Shown here one piece after another: positions 8,219-17,169 of a stretch of 64,000 bases of DNA (positions are counted from its first letter, which is position 1; each line of letters begins with the position of its first letter). The stretch is from Roseateles sp. SL47 (GTDB taxonomy: Bacteria; Pseudomonadota; Gammaproteobacteria; Burkholderiales; Burkholderiaceae_C). The notes under the pieces were generated by a model that was not told the origin of the DNA, searched no databases, and was given only the letters and a program-made list of their open reading frames with translations. The DNA is taken from positions 1,178,001-1,242,000 of the forward strand of contig NZ_CP113068.1 in NCBI RefSeq assembly GCF_026625885.1, given 5' to 3'. The position numbers were made by a program, and so were the translations under genes.

Positions 8219-9436
8219 TCATCCTTTCACGCAGACCACCTGCTTCAAGGTGTGCACCACCTCCACCAGATCCTTCTGCGCGTCCATCACCGCATCAATG
8301 TCCTTGTAGGCCATCGGAATCTCATCGATCACGTCGGCGTCCTTACGGCATTCCACGCCTTCGGTCGCCTTGATCTGATCGTCCACGGTGAACATCTTCT
8401 TCGCCTTGGTACGGCTCATCACGCGGCCGGCGCCGTGGCTGCAGCTCTCGAAACTCTCCGGATTCCCCAGGCCACGCACGATGTAGCTGCGTGCCCCCAT
8501 GCTTCCGGGAATGATGCCCAGCTGGCCGCGCTTGGCGCTCACCGCGCCCTTGCGGGTCACAAAGACTTCTTCCCCGAAGTGGGTCTCCTTCTGCACATAG
8601 TTGTGGTGGCAGTTCACCGCTTCCACATGGGATTCGAAGGGCTTGGGAATGAGCTTACGCACCGTGGCCATCAGGTTGGCCATCATCACTTCACGGTTGC
8701 GCATCGCGAATTTCTGGGCCCATGACACCCCGCGGACATAGTCACCGAAGTACTGGGCGCCTTCCTCGAAATAGGCCAGGTCCTTGTCCGGCAGATTGCG
8801 CTGGTTGCGTTCTGCATCCTTCTTGGCCAGTTCGATGAAGTGAGTGCCGATGGCATTACCGACACCGCGAGAACCGGAGTGCAGCATGAACCAGACAAAG
8901 CCGGCTTCATCCAGGCAGATCTCAATGAAGTGATTCCCGGTTCCCAGCGTGCCCAGGTGTTTGCGGTTGTTGGTGTTCTTCAGGCGCGGGTGCAATTCGC
9001 ACAATGCGTCGAATTCCTCCACCAGCGTGCTCCACATCTGGTCCACCAGCGCCGGCGGGTTTTCCCAGGCGCCCTGGTCGCGGCCGCGGTGGCGAGGCGA
9101 CGAGCCGTGTGGAACGGCGCGTTCGATCGCCGAGCGTAGCGGGCCCAGGTTGTCGGGCAGGTCTTCGGCGCGCAGCGTGGTCTTGGCGGCCATCATCCCG
9201 CAGCCGATATCCACGCCCACGGCCGCCGGAATGATGGCCTTGATGGTGGGAATCACCGAGCCGACGGTAGCGCCGATCCCCAAGTGCACATCCGGCATGG
9301 CCGCCACATGCTTGAACACCACCGGCAGGCGGGCGGCATTGGAGAGCTGCTGCATGGCTTCCGGCTCCACCGGAACGCCCTGGGTCCACATCTTCACCGG
9401 CACACCGCCAGGGACTTCTTGCGTCTTGTAGTTCAT
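8219..9436 (-). CDS. rtcB: RNA-splicing ligase RtcB
   Basis: 405 aa. This is a GTP- and Mn-dependent ligase that joins 2',3'-cyclic-phosphate or 3'-phosphate RNA ends to 5'-OH ends. Visible signatures are AAVGVDIGCGMMA with the metal-binding Cys, LGTGNHFIEI, MLHSGSRGVGN, and SHGAGRVMSR with the guanylated-His region near the C-terminus. The length fits the shorter bacterial RtcB group found in rtcBA operons. It starts at ATG 9436. The intergenic region upstream holds an exact sigma-54 promoter and a motif shared with the rsr promoter. Confidence 0.96.
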   Translation of the reverse strand: MNYKTQEVPGGVPVKMWTQGVPVEPEAMQQLSNAARLPVVFKHVAAMPDVHLGIGATVGSVIPTIKAIIPAAVGVDIGCGMMAAKTTLRAEDLPDNLGPLRSAIERAVPHGSSPRHRGRDQGAWENPPALVDQMWSTLVEEFDALCELHPRLKNTNNRKHLGTLGTGNHFIEICLDEAGFVWFMLHSGSRGVGNAIGTHFIELAKKDAERNQRNLPDKDLAYFEEGAQYFGDYVRGVSWAQKFAMRNREVMMANLMATVRKLIPKPFESHVEAVNCHHNYVQKETHFGEEVFVTRKGAVSAKRGQLGIIPGSMGARSYIVRGLGNPESFESCSHGAGRVMSRTKAKKMFTVDDQIKATEGVECRKDADVIDEIPMAYKDIDAVMDAQKDLVEVVHTLKQVVCVKG

Positions 9437-9469
9437 GTTTTTCTCTTTTGATCAGGTGTCCTGCTTAGC

Positions 9470-9484
9470 GCAAGGCCTGTGCCA
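9470..9484 (-). promoter_or_regulatory. Sigma-54 promoter of rtcBA
   Basis: On the minus strand the sequence is TGGCAC-AGGCC-TTGC, an exact -24 (GG) / -12 (GC) element with the correct spacing. It is 34 bp upstream of the rtcB start. RtcR-dependent rtcBA promoters are sigma-54 type in Escherichia coli and Salmonella. Confidence 0.88.
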
Positions 9485-9847
9485 ACAGCTGGGCGTTGTC
9501 GCGAAAGAATTCTAAGTTCTTGATTTGCAAAGAATATTTGAATCTTCGGCGGAAGTGGTTGGAACACGCAACCGGCTGCGAATATTCAAAACGAGAAAGA
9601 TGGCTAGCTCATTTAGCGTATGGGCTCGCGCTGCGATGCCGGCACGCATCGGCAGGCTCGGGAGAGCCGTGTGCCCTCTTTAGGGGATTGCAGCGAAGCG
9701 TCCCAGCAACCATGGTGCATAGGGGCACCACAGTGGGGCAAAAGACGCAGAAAAGCGGTCTCCAAGCCGCCAGGCACTCACCAAATTGACATCTGACACC
9801 TCAACGCTGCGCCAAGGCGGGGCGGGTGGGGGCATGGAGACTTCAGG
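9485..9847. other. Regulatory intergenic region upstream of rtcB
   Basis: About 360 bp without a credible gene between the rtcB promoter and the glycosyltransferase start. It is more AT-rich near 9505-9600 than its surroundings, which suits a bent sigma-54 control region, and carries the putative RtcR site at 9601-9611. The 97-aa reading frame inside it has no recognisable features. The last bases (GGAGACTTCAGG) supply the glycosyltransferase ribosome site. Confidence 0.6.
9601..9611. promoter_or_regulatory. Putative RtcR upstream activating site (rtcBA)
   Basis: TGGCTAGCTCA lies 117 bp upstream of the -24 box of rtcBA. The identical 11-mer is 120 bp upstream of the rsr -24 box in the same orientation. 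Conserved sequence, distance and orientation make it the best candidate for the RtcR operator. Direct binding has not been shown. Confidence 0.6.
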
Positions 9848-11116
9848 ATGAAAATCGCCTACCTGATCAATCACTATCCCAAGGTGAGCCACACCTTTAT
9901 CCGGCGCGAGATCATCGCGCTGGAACGGCAAGGGATGGAGGTGCTACGGGTGGCCGTGCGCGGTTGGGATGACGCCGCGCCGGACCCTCAGGACCAGCAG
10001 GAAAAGACCCGCACCCATTACCTACTGCGCGGCGGGCTGTTGCCGCTGCTGGGGGCGACCGTATCGGAGGCGCTGGCGTCACCCGCGCGCCTTTTCAAGG
10101 CGCTGGCCCTGGCGCTGCGCCTGGGTCACCGGGCGGACCGACCGATGCCGCTGCACCTGATCTACCTGGCCGAAGCCTGCATGGCCCTCCGGCTGCTGCG
10201 TCAACACGACATCAGCCATGTCCACGCGCATTTCGGCACCAATTCCACCGAGGTGGCCTTGCTGATTGAAGCCTTGGGCGGGCTGGGCTACAGCTTCACC
10301 TGCCATGGCTCGGAAGAGTTCGACAAACCCGAATCGCTGCATCTGGGCGAAAAGATCCGCCGTGCGCGATTTGTGGTGGCCATCACCTCCTTCTGCCGCA
10401 GCCAGGTCTACCGCTGGGTGGACCATGCCCACTGGCCCAAGATCGAGGTGGTGCGCTGCGGGGTGGATCCCGCGTTCCACACCTTTCAGCCGGTGCCGGC
10501 CGCCGGGCGCCGGCTGGTGGCGGTTGGCCGGCTGTGCGAACAGAAGGGGCATCTGCTGCTGCTGGAAGCGGCGGCCCGGCTGGCGGCGGACGGCGTGGAT
10601 TTTGAGCTGGTGCTGGCGGGGGACGGTGAACTGCGCGGGCCCATTGAAAAGCGGATCGCCGAGCTGAAGCTACAGCGCCATGTGCGCATCACCGGTTGGA
10701 TCGGCAGCGATCAGGTGCGCGAGGAGATGCTGGCGGCCCGGGCGCTGGTGGTGTCCAGCTTTGCCGAAGGGCTGCCGGTGGTGGCCATGGAAGCGATGGC
10801 GCTGCGTCGGCCGGTCATCAGTACGGCGATTGCAGGCATTCCGGAGCTGGTCGTGCCCAAGGAGAACGGCTGGCTGGTGCCTGCGGGCGATCCCAAGGCC
10901 CTGGCACGCGCCATGGCGGCTTGCCTGGCGTGTGACGACCCCACGCTGCAGCGCATGGGGGAGGCCGCCCGCCTGCGGGTCATGGCCAGCCATGATGTCG
11001 ACCAGGAAGCGGCACGACTGGCGGTGCTGTTCCGGGAGCATGTGCAACCCACTGAAACCGCTTCGGGGATGAGGACATCGGCCCATGGCGTGGTGGTCGG
11101 TGGGCACGGGGACTGA
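9848..11116 (+). CDS. Glycosyltransferase family 4 (colanic-acid/EPS type)
   Basis: 422 aa with GT-B fold features. The N-terminus MKIAYLINHYPKVSHTFIRR is typical of the WcaL/exopolysaccharide GT4 group. HAHFGTNSTEVALL lies in the acceptor domain. The nucleotide-sugar domain shows VAVGRLCEQKGHLLLLEAAA and the E-x7-E motif in FAEGLPVVAMEAMALRRPVI, then AGIPELV. These retaining enzymes transfer sugars from nucleotide donors at the inner membrane. No polysaccharide cluster is adjacent, so the product is unknown. Confidence 0.9.
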   Translation: MKIAYLINHYPKVSHTFIRREIIALERQGMEVLRVAVRGWDDAAPDPQDQQEKTRTHYLLRGGLLPLLGATVSEALASPARLFKALALALRLGHRADRPMPLHLIYLAEACMALRLLRQHDISHVHAHFGTNSTEVALLIEALGGLGYSFTCHGSEEFDKPESLHLGEKIRRARFVVAITSFCRSQVYRWVDHAHWPKIEVVRCGVDPAFHTFQPVPAAGRRLVAVGRLCEQKGHLLLLEAAARLAADGVDFELVLAGDGELRGPIEKRIAELKLQRHVRITGWIGSDQVREEMLAARALVVSSFAEGLPVVAMEAMALRRPVISTAIAGIPELVVPKENGWLVPAGDPKALARAMAACLACDDPTLQRMGEAARLRVMASHDVDQEAARLAVLFREHVQPTETASGMRTSAHGVVVGGHGD

Positions 11117-11218
11117 ACGGCTATCGCCTAGCCCTTATCCGCCATGGGGTGGCAGCGGTGGCTGGAGCCGGTCGATAAGCGGCAACAAGCGGCGACCAAC
11201 GGCCAGCCAGCAGCCACC

Positions 11219-11281
11219 GTTGACTGATGAATGTTGACTGATGAATGTTGACTGATGAATGTTGACTGCTGACTGCTGACC
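11219..11281. repeat. Tandem 14-bp repeat
   Basis: Three adjacent perfect copies of GTTGACTGATGAAT are followed by a degenerate tail GTTGACTGCTGACTGCTGAC. The array sits between the glycosyltransferase and DUF2145 stop codons, so it is intergenic between convergent genes. There are no spacers, so it is not CRISPR. Confidence 0.9.
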
Positions 11282-11289
11282 GGTTGAAC

Positions 11290-12417
11290 TCAGTCCAGTG
11301 TCTGCACTTCATCATCCGGATGTACCGGTTGGCAGTCGTCGCCCAGCGGCGTCCATCCCCGGTGAACCACCACCCGGCGCTCATTCAGGCACAACTCCAC
11401 CCGCTGTGCACCGGGCGCCTGCTGACGCACGAACCGCTCCAGCGAGTCCGGCAGGCTGACGCGCATTCGAAGTGCGTAGAGATCGTCCAGTGGATGGTCG
11501 TCCATGTGCAGCAGCGGCACCCACTGGCCGATGAACATCAACCCGTGGGACCTCACCTGCACATCCGTTGGCTGATAGTCCTGGGACCGGAGCCACGCCT
11601 GGGCTTGGGCGCGGTCGTAGCGAGGCGTGGACACAGGCACGGGGACTGGCCCTTGCCCTTGCCCTTGCCCTTGCCCTTGCCCTTGACGTGTTCCTGTTCC
11701 TGGCGCCTGCGTCTTCACCTGCGGCTGGCTGTGAGGGTCCCAAGCCGCAGCCAGCATCTCCGCCACCCACTGATTGCAGTTCTGGTAGCGCAGGCCATAG
11801 GCATAGGCGTTGGCACTGTAGCGGTCGCTCAGCAGCCGCAAGGCGGTGGCTTTGTCCAGGGCGCGATCGTGCAGTGCTTCGCCCGACTGCCACCTGCCCG
11901 AGCCACTGGCCACCCCACCGCCTGCGTCTGCGTCTGCGTCTGCTGGCCACGTGACAATGGAGACAAAGATCGGGCCGGTGGCCTTCCCAGCCAGGAGGAA
12001 TGCGGCCAGTCCTTGATCAAACAACCGGGGGCGCGACTCGTCGCAGACGTAATAGAGCTGGCGCACGGACCAAGGCCCTTCCGGGTTGTCCTTGAGCGCC
12101 AGCCCGGCGTGTGAATAGCGGATGCCGAACCGACGCAGGTCGGTGCCGGCACGGGACACAAGGGCGATGTTGGCGCCGTCGCGGGCCAATTCCCGCATCA
12201 CGGTGGCGGTGAAACGCAGGATCAGATCCTGGTCACCTGCCGAAACCGCGTGCGAACGCTCGCACAGTCCCAGAGATTGAGCTTGTGCGGCCAGCGGGAC
12301 GCTGAGCAGCAGCGCAGCGACCCCCCTCCCGCTCAGGGAGCGTCGAGGGGGTAACGGTGTGTCGCCTCCGAACGGGTCATCGAGGCGAATGGGGGCGAAC
12401 AGAGCGAACAGAACCAA
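11290..12417 (-). CDS. DUF2145 family protein, periplasmic
   Basis: Up to 375 aa from a TTG at 12417; the exact start is uncertain. A signal-peptide-like segment VAALLLSVPLAAQAQS precedes the mature part. DUF2145 features are ALVSRAGTDLRRFGIRYSHAGL, WSVRQLYYVCDESRPRLFDQ, and YANAYGLRYQNCNQWVAE-like segments near residues 215-235, with conserved His and Cys residues suggesting a papain/NlpC-like fold. The function is not established. In-frame hexanucleotide tracts give Asp-Ala repeats (11923-11942) and a Gly-Gln tract (11651-11685). The gene follows a secreted hypothetical gene with a 12-bp gap, so the two are probably an operon. Confidence 0.75.
   Translation of the reverse strand: MVLFALFAPIRLDDPFGGDTPLPPRRSLSGRGVAALLLSVPLAAQAQSLGLCERSHAVSAGDQDLILRFTATVMRELARDGANIALVSRAGTDLRRFGIRYSHAGLALKDNPEGPWSVRQLYYVCDESRPRLFDQGLAAFLLAGKATGPIFVSIVTWPADADADAGGGVASGSGRWQSGEALHDRALDKATALRLLSDRYSANAYAYGLRYQNCNQWVAEMLAAAWDPHSQPQVKTQAPGTGTRQGQGQGQGQGQGPVPVPVSTPRYDRAQAQAWLRSQDYQPTDVQVRSHGLMFIGQWVPLLHMDDHPLDDLYALRMRVSLPDSLERFVRQQAPGAQRVELCLNERRVVVHRGWTPLGDDCQPVHPDDEVQTLD
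11651..11685. repeat. Hexanucleotide repeat (CCTTGC) in DUF2145 gene
   Basis: Nearly six copies of CCTTGC encode a Gly-Gln dipeptide tract on the minus strand. Copy-number change would not shift the frame. Comparable hexamer tracts occur at 11923-11942, 26093-26116 and 31687-31710. Confidence 0.9.
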
Positions 12418-12429
12418 CAGGGCCGCTGG

Positions 12430-12900
12430 TCAGATCTTCACCACCTTCGCGCTCATCTGCTGGCGCCACCCGTCGTCCAGCACCAGGAAGAAGGGCCGCT
12501 GCGACGCGTCATCGGAAAACTCCAGACCGTAGGTCCGCTCCTTGACCTGCACCCGCTGGCCCTTGGCCAACGGCTGCTGTTCCAGCGTCTTGCCGGGCAC
12601 GTAAAGATTGAACGATTGCAGCGCTTCCGGCGAGACGCCCTCGTCCGCCTGCAGGGCCACCTGCATCACACCCGGGCGGTCCTTGGCCTCCGCCACATCC
12701 ACCACCCGGTAACGGCCCTGGCCCACCTTGCGGTCGTCCTTTTTGGAGCTGTTGCTGGAGGAGCCGATGGAATTGGACACACTGCCAGAGGATTCAGAAC
12801 CCGCGCTGGAGGCTGAGGAGACAAAACTCTCGGCATGGGCGGCGAGGGAGGCCAGTGCCAGGGTGGCAGCGGCGGACAGGGTGGTCAGGCTTAAACGCAT
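12430..12900 (-). CDS. Secreted hypothetical protein with Ser-rich linker
   Basis: 156 aa from the ATG at 12900. MRLSLTTLSAAATLALASLAAHA is a clean Sec signal with an AHA cleavage site. The mature protein begins with a serine-rich stretch (about residues 24-55), then a charged KKDDRKVGQG segment and a beta-rich C-terminal domain (RYRVVDVAEAKDR to the final VVKI). A longer frame to 13017 exists but would bury the signal peptide. I do not recognise the family. It is immediately upstream of the DUF2145 gene, so the two may act together in the envelope. Confidence 0.7.
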   Translation of the reverse strand: MRLSLTTLSAAATLALASLAAHAESFVSSASSAGSESSGSVSNSIGSSSNSSKKDDRKVGQGRYRVVDVAEAKDRPGVMQVALQADEGVSPEALQSFNLYVPGKTLEQQPLAKGQRVQVKERTYGLEFSDDASQRPFFLVLDDGWRQQMSAKVVKI

Positions 12901-13029
12901 GGCATCAACAGGCACAGTGGCGGACGGCATGATTAAAACAGAGTGATGTGTACGGTAGTGGTGCAGCAGGTGTGCGGCGTGTATGCGGCGTGTAGAAGTT
13001 GTGACCACATTGACCAATTGGGCAGAGGC

Positions 13030-13982
13030 TCACCATGGCCCGCAGATCGCATCGCCGGGTGACCGCCGCTGCGCCATGGCGTCCACCAGGAACTCCACCA
13101 GCGCCCGGGTCTTGGCCGCCAGATGGTGCCGGGTGGGAAACACCAGCCAGATGTCGGCCGGTGGCAGGCTCCACTCCGGCAGCACGGGAAGCAGCCGCCC
13201 CTGCCGAAGCGCCTCGGCGGCGTCCCACTGCGACCGCATCACGATGCCCCGACCCTCCAGCGCCCAGGCCATGGCCGAAGCGCCGTCATTGGTGCTGAGG
13301 GGCCCCCGCACCTTTACCGCTTCCTGCTGTCCGCCCTGTGTGAGGTGCCAGGTGCCAAAAACCTCATCCCCTTCGCGCAGGAACAGGCAGGCATGCCGGG
13401 CCAGGTCCCGGGGAGACCGCGCACGCCGGCGCGGGCGAGGTAGGCCGGGGCCGCGCACAGGACGCGCCGGTTGTGGGCCAGCTTGCGAGCGGTCAGGCGA
13501 GCGTCCGGCAGTTCTCCCACTCGCACCTGCAGGTCAAAGGCTTCGTCCACCGGATGGCCCGGGCGGTCACTCAGATGCAACTGCACTTCCACCTCCGGGT
13601 AGGCGTCCGCAAACCGGCCCAGCAGCGGTGCCACCTGCTGCCGTCCGAAGCCCAGCGAGGCGCTCACCCGCAGCAGGCCCTGCGGGCGGGCACCCCGGCC
13701 CGCGACGGTCTCCTCCAGTGCGGCCAGGTCTTCCAGCACCCGCGTGCCCTCCACCAGATAGGTCTCACCTTCCGGAGTCAGGTTGATGCGCCGCGTGGTG
13801 CGATGCAGCAGCCGCACGCCCAAGCGCTGCTCCAGCGCCGCCAGCCGTTTGCTGGCCGTGGAAGGCGTGATCCCGAGTTCCTGGGCGGCCGCTGCCAGGC
13901 TGCCTCGCCGCACCAGCAGCACAAAGAAGCTCAGGTCGGAGAAGCCGCCCATTCGTGAATCTGGCGCACTAAAGATGTTCAT
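13030..13982 (-). pseudogene. LysR family regulator, frameshifted
   Basis: The N-terminal part (ATG at 13982) has the LysR winged helix FFVLLVRRGSLAAAAQELGI with TPSTASKRLAALEQRLGVRL, followed by the first half of the effector domain to PAYLARAGVR. The conserved continuation SPRDLARHACLFLREGDEVF is in the next frame, and coding then runs to 13030. The frames join near 13410-13430, so a single-base change breaks one gene of about 310 codons. It is either a recent pseudogene or a base-call error. It is divergent from the hydrolase-leuCD operon (87-bp gap), which it probably regulated. Confidence 0.8.
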
Positions 13983-14069
13983 GAGGTGACATTGTGTCGC
14001 TTGATCGCGGGATTAGGATCGGCTCACCGGCATCGATTGCCACCCCCTCAGGCCCCGGAGAACCCCACC

Positions 14070-14969
14070 ATGTCCGAGCTGTTTCCCGGCTTCGCCGCCC
14101 AGACCGTCGACACCGACGAGGGCGTCCATATCCAGACCCGGGTGGGCGGCAGTGGCCCGCCCTTGCTGCTGCTGCATGGCCATCCGCAGACCCATGCGCT
14201 CTGGCACAAGGTCACGCCAGCGCTGGCTCGGCATTTCACCGTGGTGCTGGCCGACCTGCGGGGTTATGGGGATTCCTCCAAGCCGACCGGCCTGCCCGAC
14301 CATGAGAACTACAGCAAACGGGTGATGGCCCGTGACATGCTGCGAGTGATGCAGTCGCTGGGTCATGGCCGCTTCCGGGTGATGGCGCACGACCGCGGCG
14401 CCCGGGTGGCCCACCGGCTGGCGGCCGACCATGGCGATGCCGTGCAGCGCCTGGTGCTGCTGGACATTGCGCCCACCCTGGCGATGTATGAGCAGACCAG
14501 CGAGGCCTTTGCCCGTGCGTACTGGCACTGGTTCTTCCTGATCCAGCCCGCACCGCTGCCGGAGCGATTCCTCCTGGCCGACCCGGAAGCCTATGTCCGT
14601 GAGGTGATGGGCCGCCGCAATGCCGGCCTGGCGCCGTTTGACCCCCGCGCCCTGGCCGAATACATCCGATGTGCGCGTCAGCCGGAGACTGCGCACGGGG
14701 TGTGTGAGGACTATCGCGCCGCCGCCGGCATCGACCTGGTGCATGACCGTGAAGACCGCGACCGGGGGCATCGGCTGGCCACACCCCTGCTGGCGCTCTG
14801 GGGGGAACAGGGCGTGGTGCACCGCTGCTTCGATCCGCTGGCCGAATGGCGCCGCGTGGCAACGGATGTGCGGGGCGAAGCGCTGCCCTGTGGGCATTAC
14901 ATCGCCGAAGAGGCACCGCAGGCCCTGCTGCAGCGTGCCCTGCCGTTCCTGCTGGAGGACCTGCAATGA
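14070..14969 (+). CDS. Alpha/beta hydrolase, haloacetate-dehalogenase-like
   Basis: 299 aa. The start at ATG 14070 (MSELFPGF) has a CGGAG site 9 nt upstream. LLLLHGHPQTHALWHKV is the oxyanion-hole region. DLRGYGDSSKP and the nucleophile elbow RVMAHDRGARVAHRLA follow. An Asp nucleophile in HDRGAR rather than Ser is typical of fluoroacetate/haloacetate dehalogenases and epoxide hydrolases, and YWHWFFLIQPAPLPE is the dehalogenase cap region. CGHYIAEEAP carries the catalytic His. Its stop overlaps the leuC-like start (ATGA), so the genes are translationally coupled. Confidence 0.85.
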   Translation: MSELFPGFAAQTVDTDEGVHIQTRVGGSGPPLLLLHGHPQTHALWHKVTPALARHFTVVLADLRGYGDSSKPTGLPDHENYSKRVMARDMLRVMQSLGHGRFRVMAHDRGARVAHRLAADHGDAVQRLVLLDIAPTLAMYEQTSEAFARAYWHWFFLIQPAPLPERFLLADPEAYVREVMGRRNAGLAPFDPRALAEYIRCARQPETAHGVCEDYRAAAGIDLVHDREDRDRGHRLATPLLALWGEQGVVHRCFDPLAEWRRVATDVRGEALPCGHYIAEEAPQALLQRALPFLLEDLQ

Positions 14970-16384
14970 CCGCCCGGACCCTCTACCGCAAGCTGGTCGA
15001 CGCCCACACCGTCACGGTGTTGGATGAGCAGCATGTGCTGCTGTTCTGCGACCTGCACCTGATGAATGAATACACCAGCCCCCAGGCTTTTGCCGGCCTG
15101 CATGAGAAAGGGCGAGGTGTGCCGATGCCGGGCCGGCATGTGGCGGTGGTGAGCCACATCATCCCCACCCATCCAGCCCTGCCGCGTGTCATCAACGACC
15201 CGCCCTCCGCCTTGCAGGCCAGCCATCTGGCCCGCAACTGCGCCCGCCATCAGATCGCGCTGTTTGACACCCAGGACCGGCTCCAGGGCATCGAACATGT
15301 GGTGGCGCCCGAGCACGGCATGATCCGCCCCGGCATGGTGGTGATCTGCGGCGACAGCCACACCACCACCTACGGCGCGCTTGGTGCGCTGGGATTTGGC
15401 ATCGGCACGTCGGAGGTGGAGCATGTGCTGGCCACCCAGACGCTGGTCTACCGGCTGGCGCGGGACATGCGGGTGCGGGTTGATGGCGTGCTGCCGCCGG
15501 GCATCTCCGCCAAGGACCTGATCCTGCACATCATCGGGCGCATCGGTGCCCAGGGAGCGCGGGGTTTTGTGGTGGAGTTCTGTGGCAGCGCCATCGATGC
15601 GCTGTCGATTGAAGCGCGCTTCACCCTGTGCAACATGGCGGTGGAAGCCGGCGCCCGCGGCGCCCTGATTGCCCCGGATGACAAGGCCATCCGCTATGTG
15701 CTGGCCCGCGCCACCGATATCGATGCCGATCAACAGGTGCAGGCGCTGGCGCAGTGGGCCGGCCTCCACTCGGATGCCGCCGCCGCCTTCGACGTCGAGC
15801 ATGGTTTTGATGCGTCGAACGTGGCCCCCCAGGTCACCTGGGGCACCAGCCCGGACCAGGTCATGGCCATCCACGAGCGCATTCCGGTGCCGGAGCTGCA
15901 ACCGGAAGGGCCGGAGCGCCGCAGCACCGAGCAGGCCCTGCGCTATACCGCCTTGCCGGCCGGCGCGACGCTGGAGGGCACGCCGGTGCAGCATGTGTTC
16001 ATCGGCTCCTGCACCAATGGGCGTATCGAAGACCTGCGTGCGGTGGCCGCCGTGGTGAAGGGTCGGCGTGTGGCGGCGGGTGTCCGGGCGATGGTGGTGC
16101 CCGGTTCAGGCGCGGTGAAGCGCCAGGCGGAAGCCGAAGGCATTGCTGCGCTGCTGCAGGACGCCGGTTTTGAGTGGCGCCAGCCCGGCTGCTCGATGTG
16201 CCTGGCCATGAATGACGATGTGCTGGCCGCCGGCCAGCGCTGCGCCTCCACCACCAACCGCAACTTCGAGGGTCGACAGGGGCGGGGCGCCATCACTCAC
16301 CTGATGAGTCCGGCGATGGCCGCTGCTGCAGCGGTCACCGGCACCCTCACCGATGTCCGACGCCTGGAGATGCTGAATGGCTGA
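14966..16384 (+). CDS. leuC: 3-isopropylmalate dehydratase large subunit family (LeuC-like)
   Basis: 472 aa, an aconitase-superfamily enzyme. Features are CGDSHTTTYGALGALGFGIG with TSEVEHVLATQT, SCTNGRIEDLR with the first Fe-S Cys, and GCSMCLAMNDD with the other two cluster ligands. The cluster and active-site motifs are intact. The N-terminal part (DLHLMNEYTSPQAF, VVSHIIPTHPALP) differs from ordinary LeuC (typically DRHLVHEVTSPQAF and DHNTPT). The operon partner is a dehalogenase-like hydrolase rather than leuB. A paralogue acting on another alkylmalate is therefore as likely as leucine synthesis. Confidence 0.82.
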   Translation: MTARTLYRKLVDAHTVTVLDEQHVLLFCDLHLMNEYTSPQAFAGLHEKGRGVPMPGRHVAVVSHIIPTHPALPRVINDPPSALQASHLARNCARHQIALFDTQDRLQGIEHVVAPEHGMIRPGMVVICGDSHTTTYGALGALGFGIGTSEVEHVLATQTLVYRLARDMRVRVDGVLPPGISAKDLILHIIGRIGAQGARGFVVEFCGSAIDALSIEARFTLCNMAVEAGARGALIAPDDKAIRYVLARATDIDADQQVQALAQWAGLHSDAAAAFDVEHGFDASNVAPQVTWGTSPDQVMAIHERIPVPELQPEGPERRSTEQALRYTALPAGATLEGTPVQHVFIGSCTNGRIEDLRAVAAVVKGRRVAAGVRAMVVPGSGAVKRQAEAEGIAALLQDAGFEWRQPGCSMCLAMNDDVLAAGQRCASTTNRNFEGRQGRGAITHLMSPAMAAAAAVTGTLTDVRRLEMLNG

Positions 16385-17042
16385 ACAGACCCACCAGACC
16401 CACCTGACCCAGCGGACCGCCATTCAGGGCCGCGCGGCGGCGCTGCGCATCGAAAACCTGGACACCGATCAGATCATGCCCAAGCAGTTCCTGCGCGGCA
16501 TCAACAAGGCCGGCCTGGCGCAGGGCCTGCTGTATGACCTGCGCTTTGACGCGCAAGGCCTGCCCCGGCCCGGGTTCGTGCTCAATCAACCGGCCGCTCA
16601 GGGCGTCAGCCTGCTGTTGGGCGGCGCCAATTTCGGCTGCGGCTCCAGCCGGGAGCATGCGGTCTGGGGGCTCCAGCAATATGGCATTCGTGCGGTGATT
16701 GCGCCCAGCTTTGGCGAGATCTTCTATTCCAACGCGATGAACAACGGACTGCTGGCGCTGATGCTGCCCGCCGACGTGGTGGCCACGTTGATGGCGGCGG
16801 TGGACACCGATCCCACCCTGGACATCTCCATCGCGCTGGACACCTGTGAGCTGCGTGCGGGTGCGCAGGTGTGGCCGTTTGAGCTGTCGGCCCGCCATCG
16901 CCGCATGCTGATGGAGGGCCTGGACGTGATCGGCTTGTCGCTGACCTATGCGGCCGACATCCAGGCCTTTGCGGCGCGGCAGGCGCAGCAGTCGCCCTGG
17001 CTGGTGGATGTGGCCGCACGGACCCGTGCCCGCGTGGCTTGA
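16377..17042 (+). CDS. leuD: 3-isopropylmalate dehydratase small subunit family (LeuD-like)
   Basis: 221 aa. It overlaps the large-subunit gene by 8 bp, which implies coupled synthesis of a heterodimer. LDTDQIMPKQFLRGI and NFGCGSSREHAVWGLQQYGI with RAVIAPSFGEIFYSNAMNNG are the swivelling-domain signatures of LeuD. It completes the isomerase with the large subunit. It is the last gene of the hydrolase-leuC-leuD operon, and the LysR gene beyond it is convergent. Confidence 0.88.
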   Translation: MAEQTHQTHLTQRTAIQGRAAALRIENLDTDQIMPKQFLRGINKAGLAQGLLYDLRFDAQGLPRPGFVLNQPAAQGVSLLLGGANFGCGSSREHAVWGLQQYGIRAVIAPSFGEIFYSNAMNNGLLALMLPADVVATLMAAVDTDPTLDISIALDTCELRAGAQVWPFELSARHRRMLMEGLDVIGLSLTYAADIQAFAARQAQQSPWLVDVAARTRARVA

Positions 17043-17169
17043 CCCTCAGTGCCCGCACGCGGCTCTTTCCTGGTTCTCACCCCGCCGACCACCCCGCTGC
17101 TCACCCCGCCGTTCACCCGGACGTCCACTCCGCCGTTCGCTCGGCCGCTCACCCCGCTGTTTGCCCCGT

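Noticed and set aside
7109..9436. rtcBA as part of the same operon as rsr
   Set aside because: The genes are about 13 kb apart with genes on both strands between them; each has its own sigma-54 promoter.
9496..9789. 97-aa open frame upstream of rtcB
   Set aside because: No ribosome site or family pattern, and it covers the putative RtcR operator; the region is better explained as regulatory.
11219..11281. CRISPR array
   Set aside because: The repeats are 14 bp and directly adjacent without unique spacers, and no cas genes are in the window.
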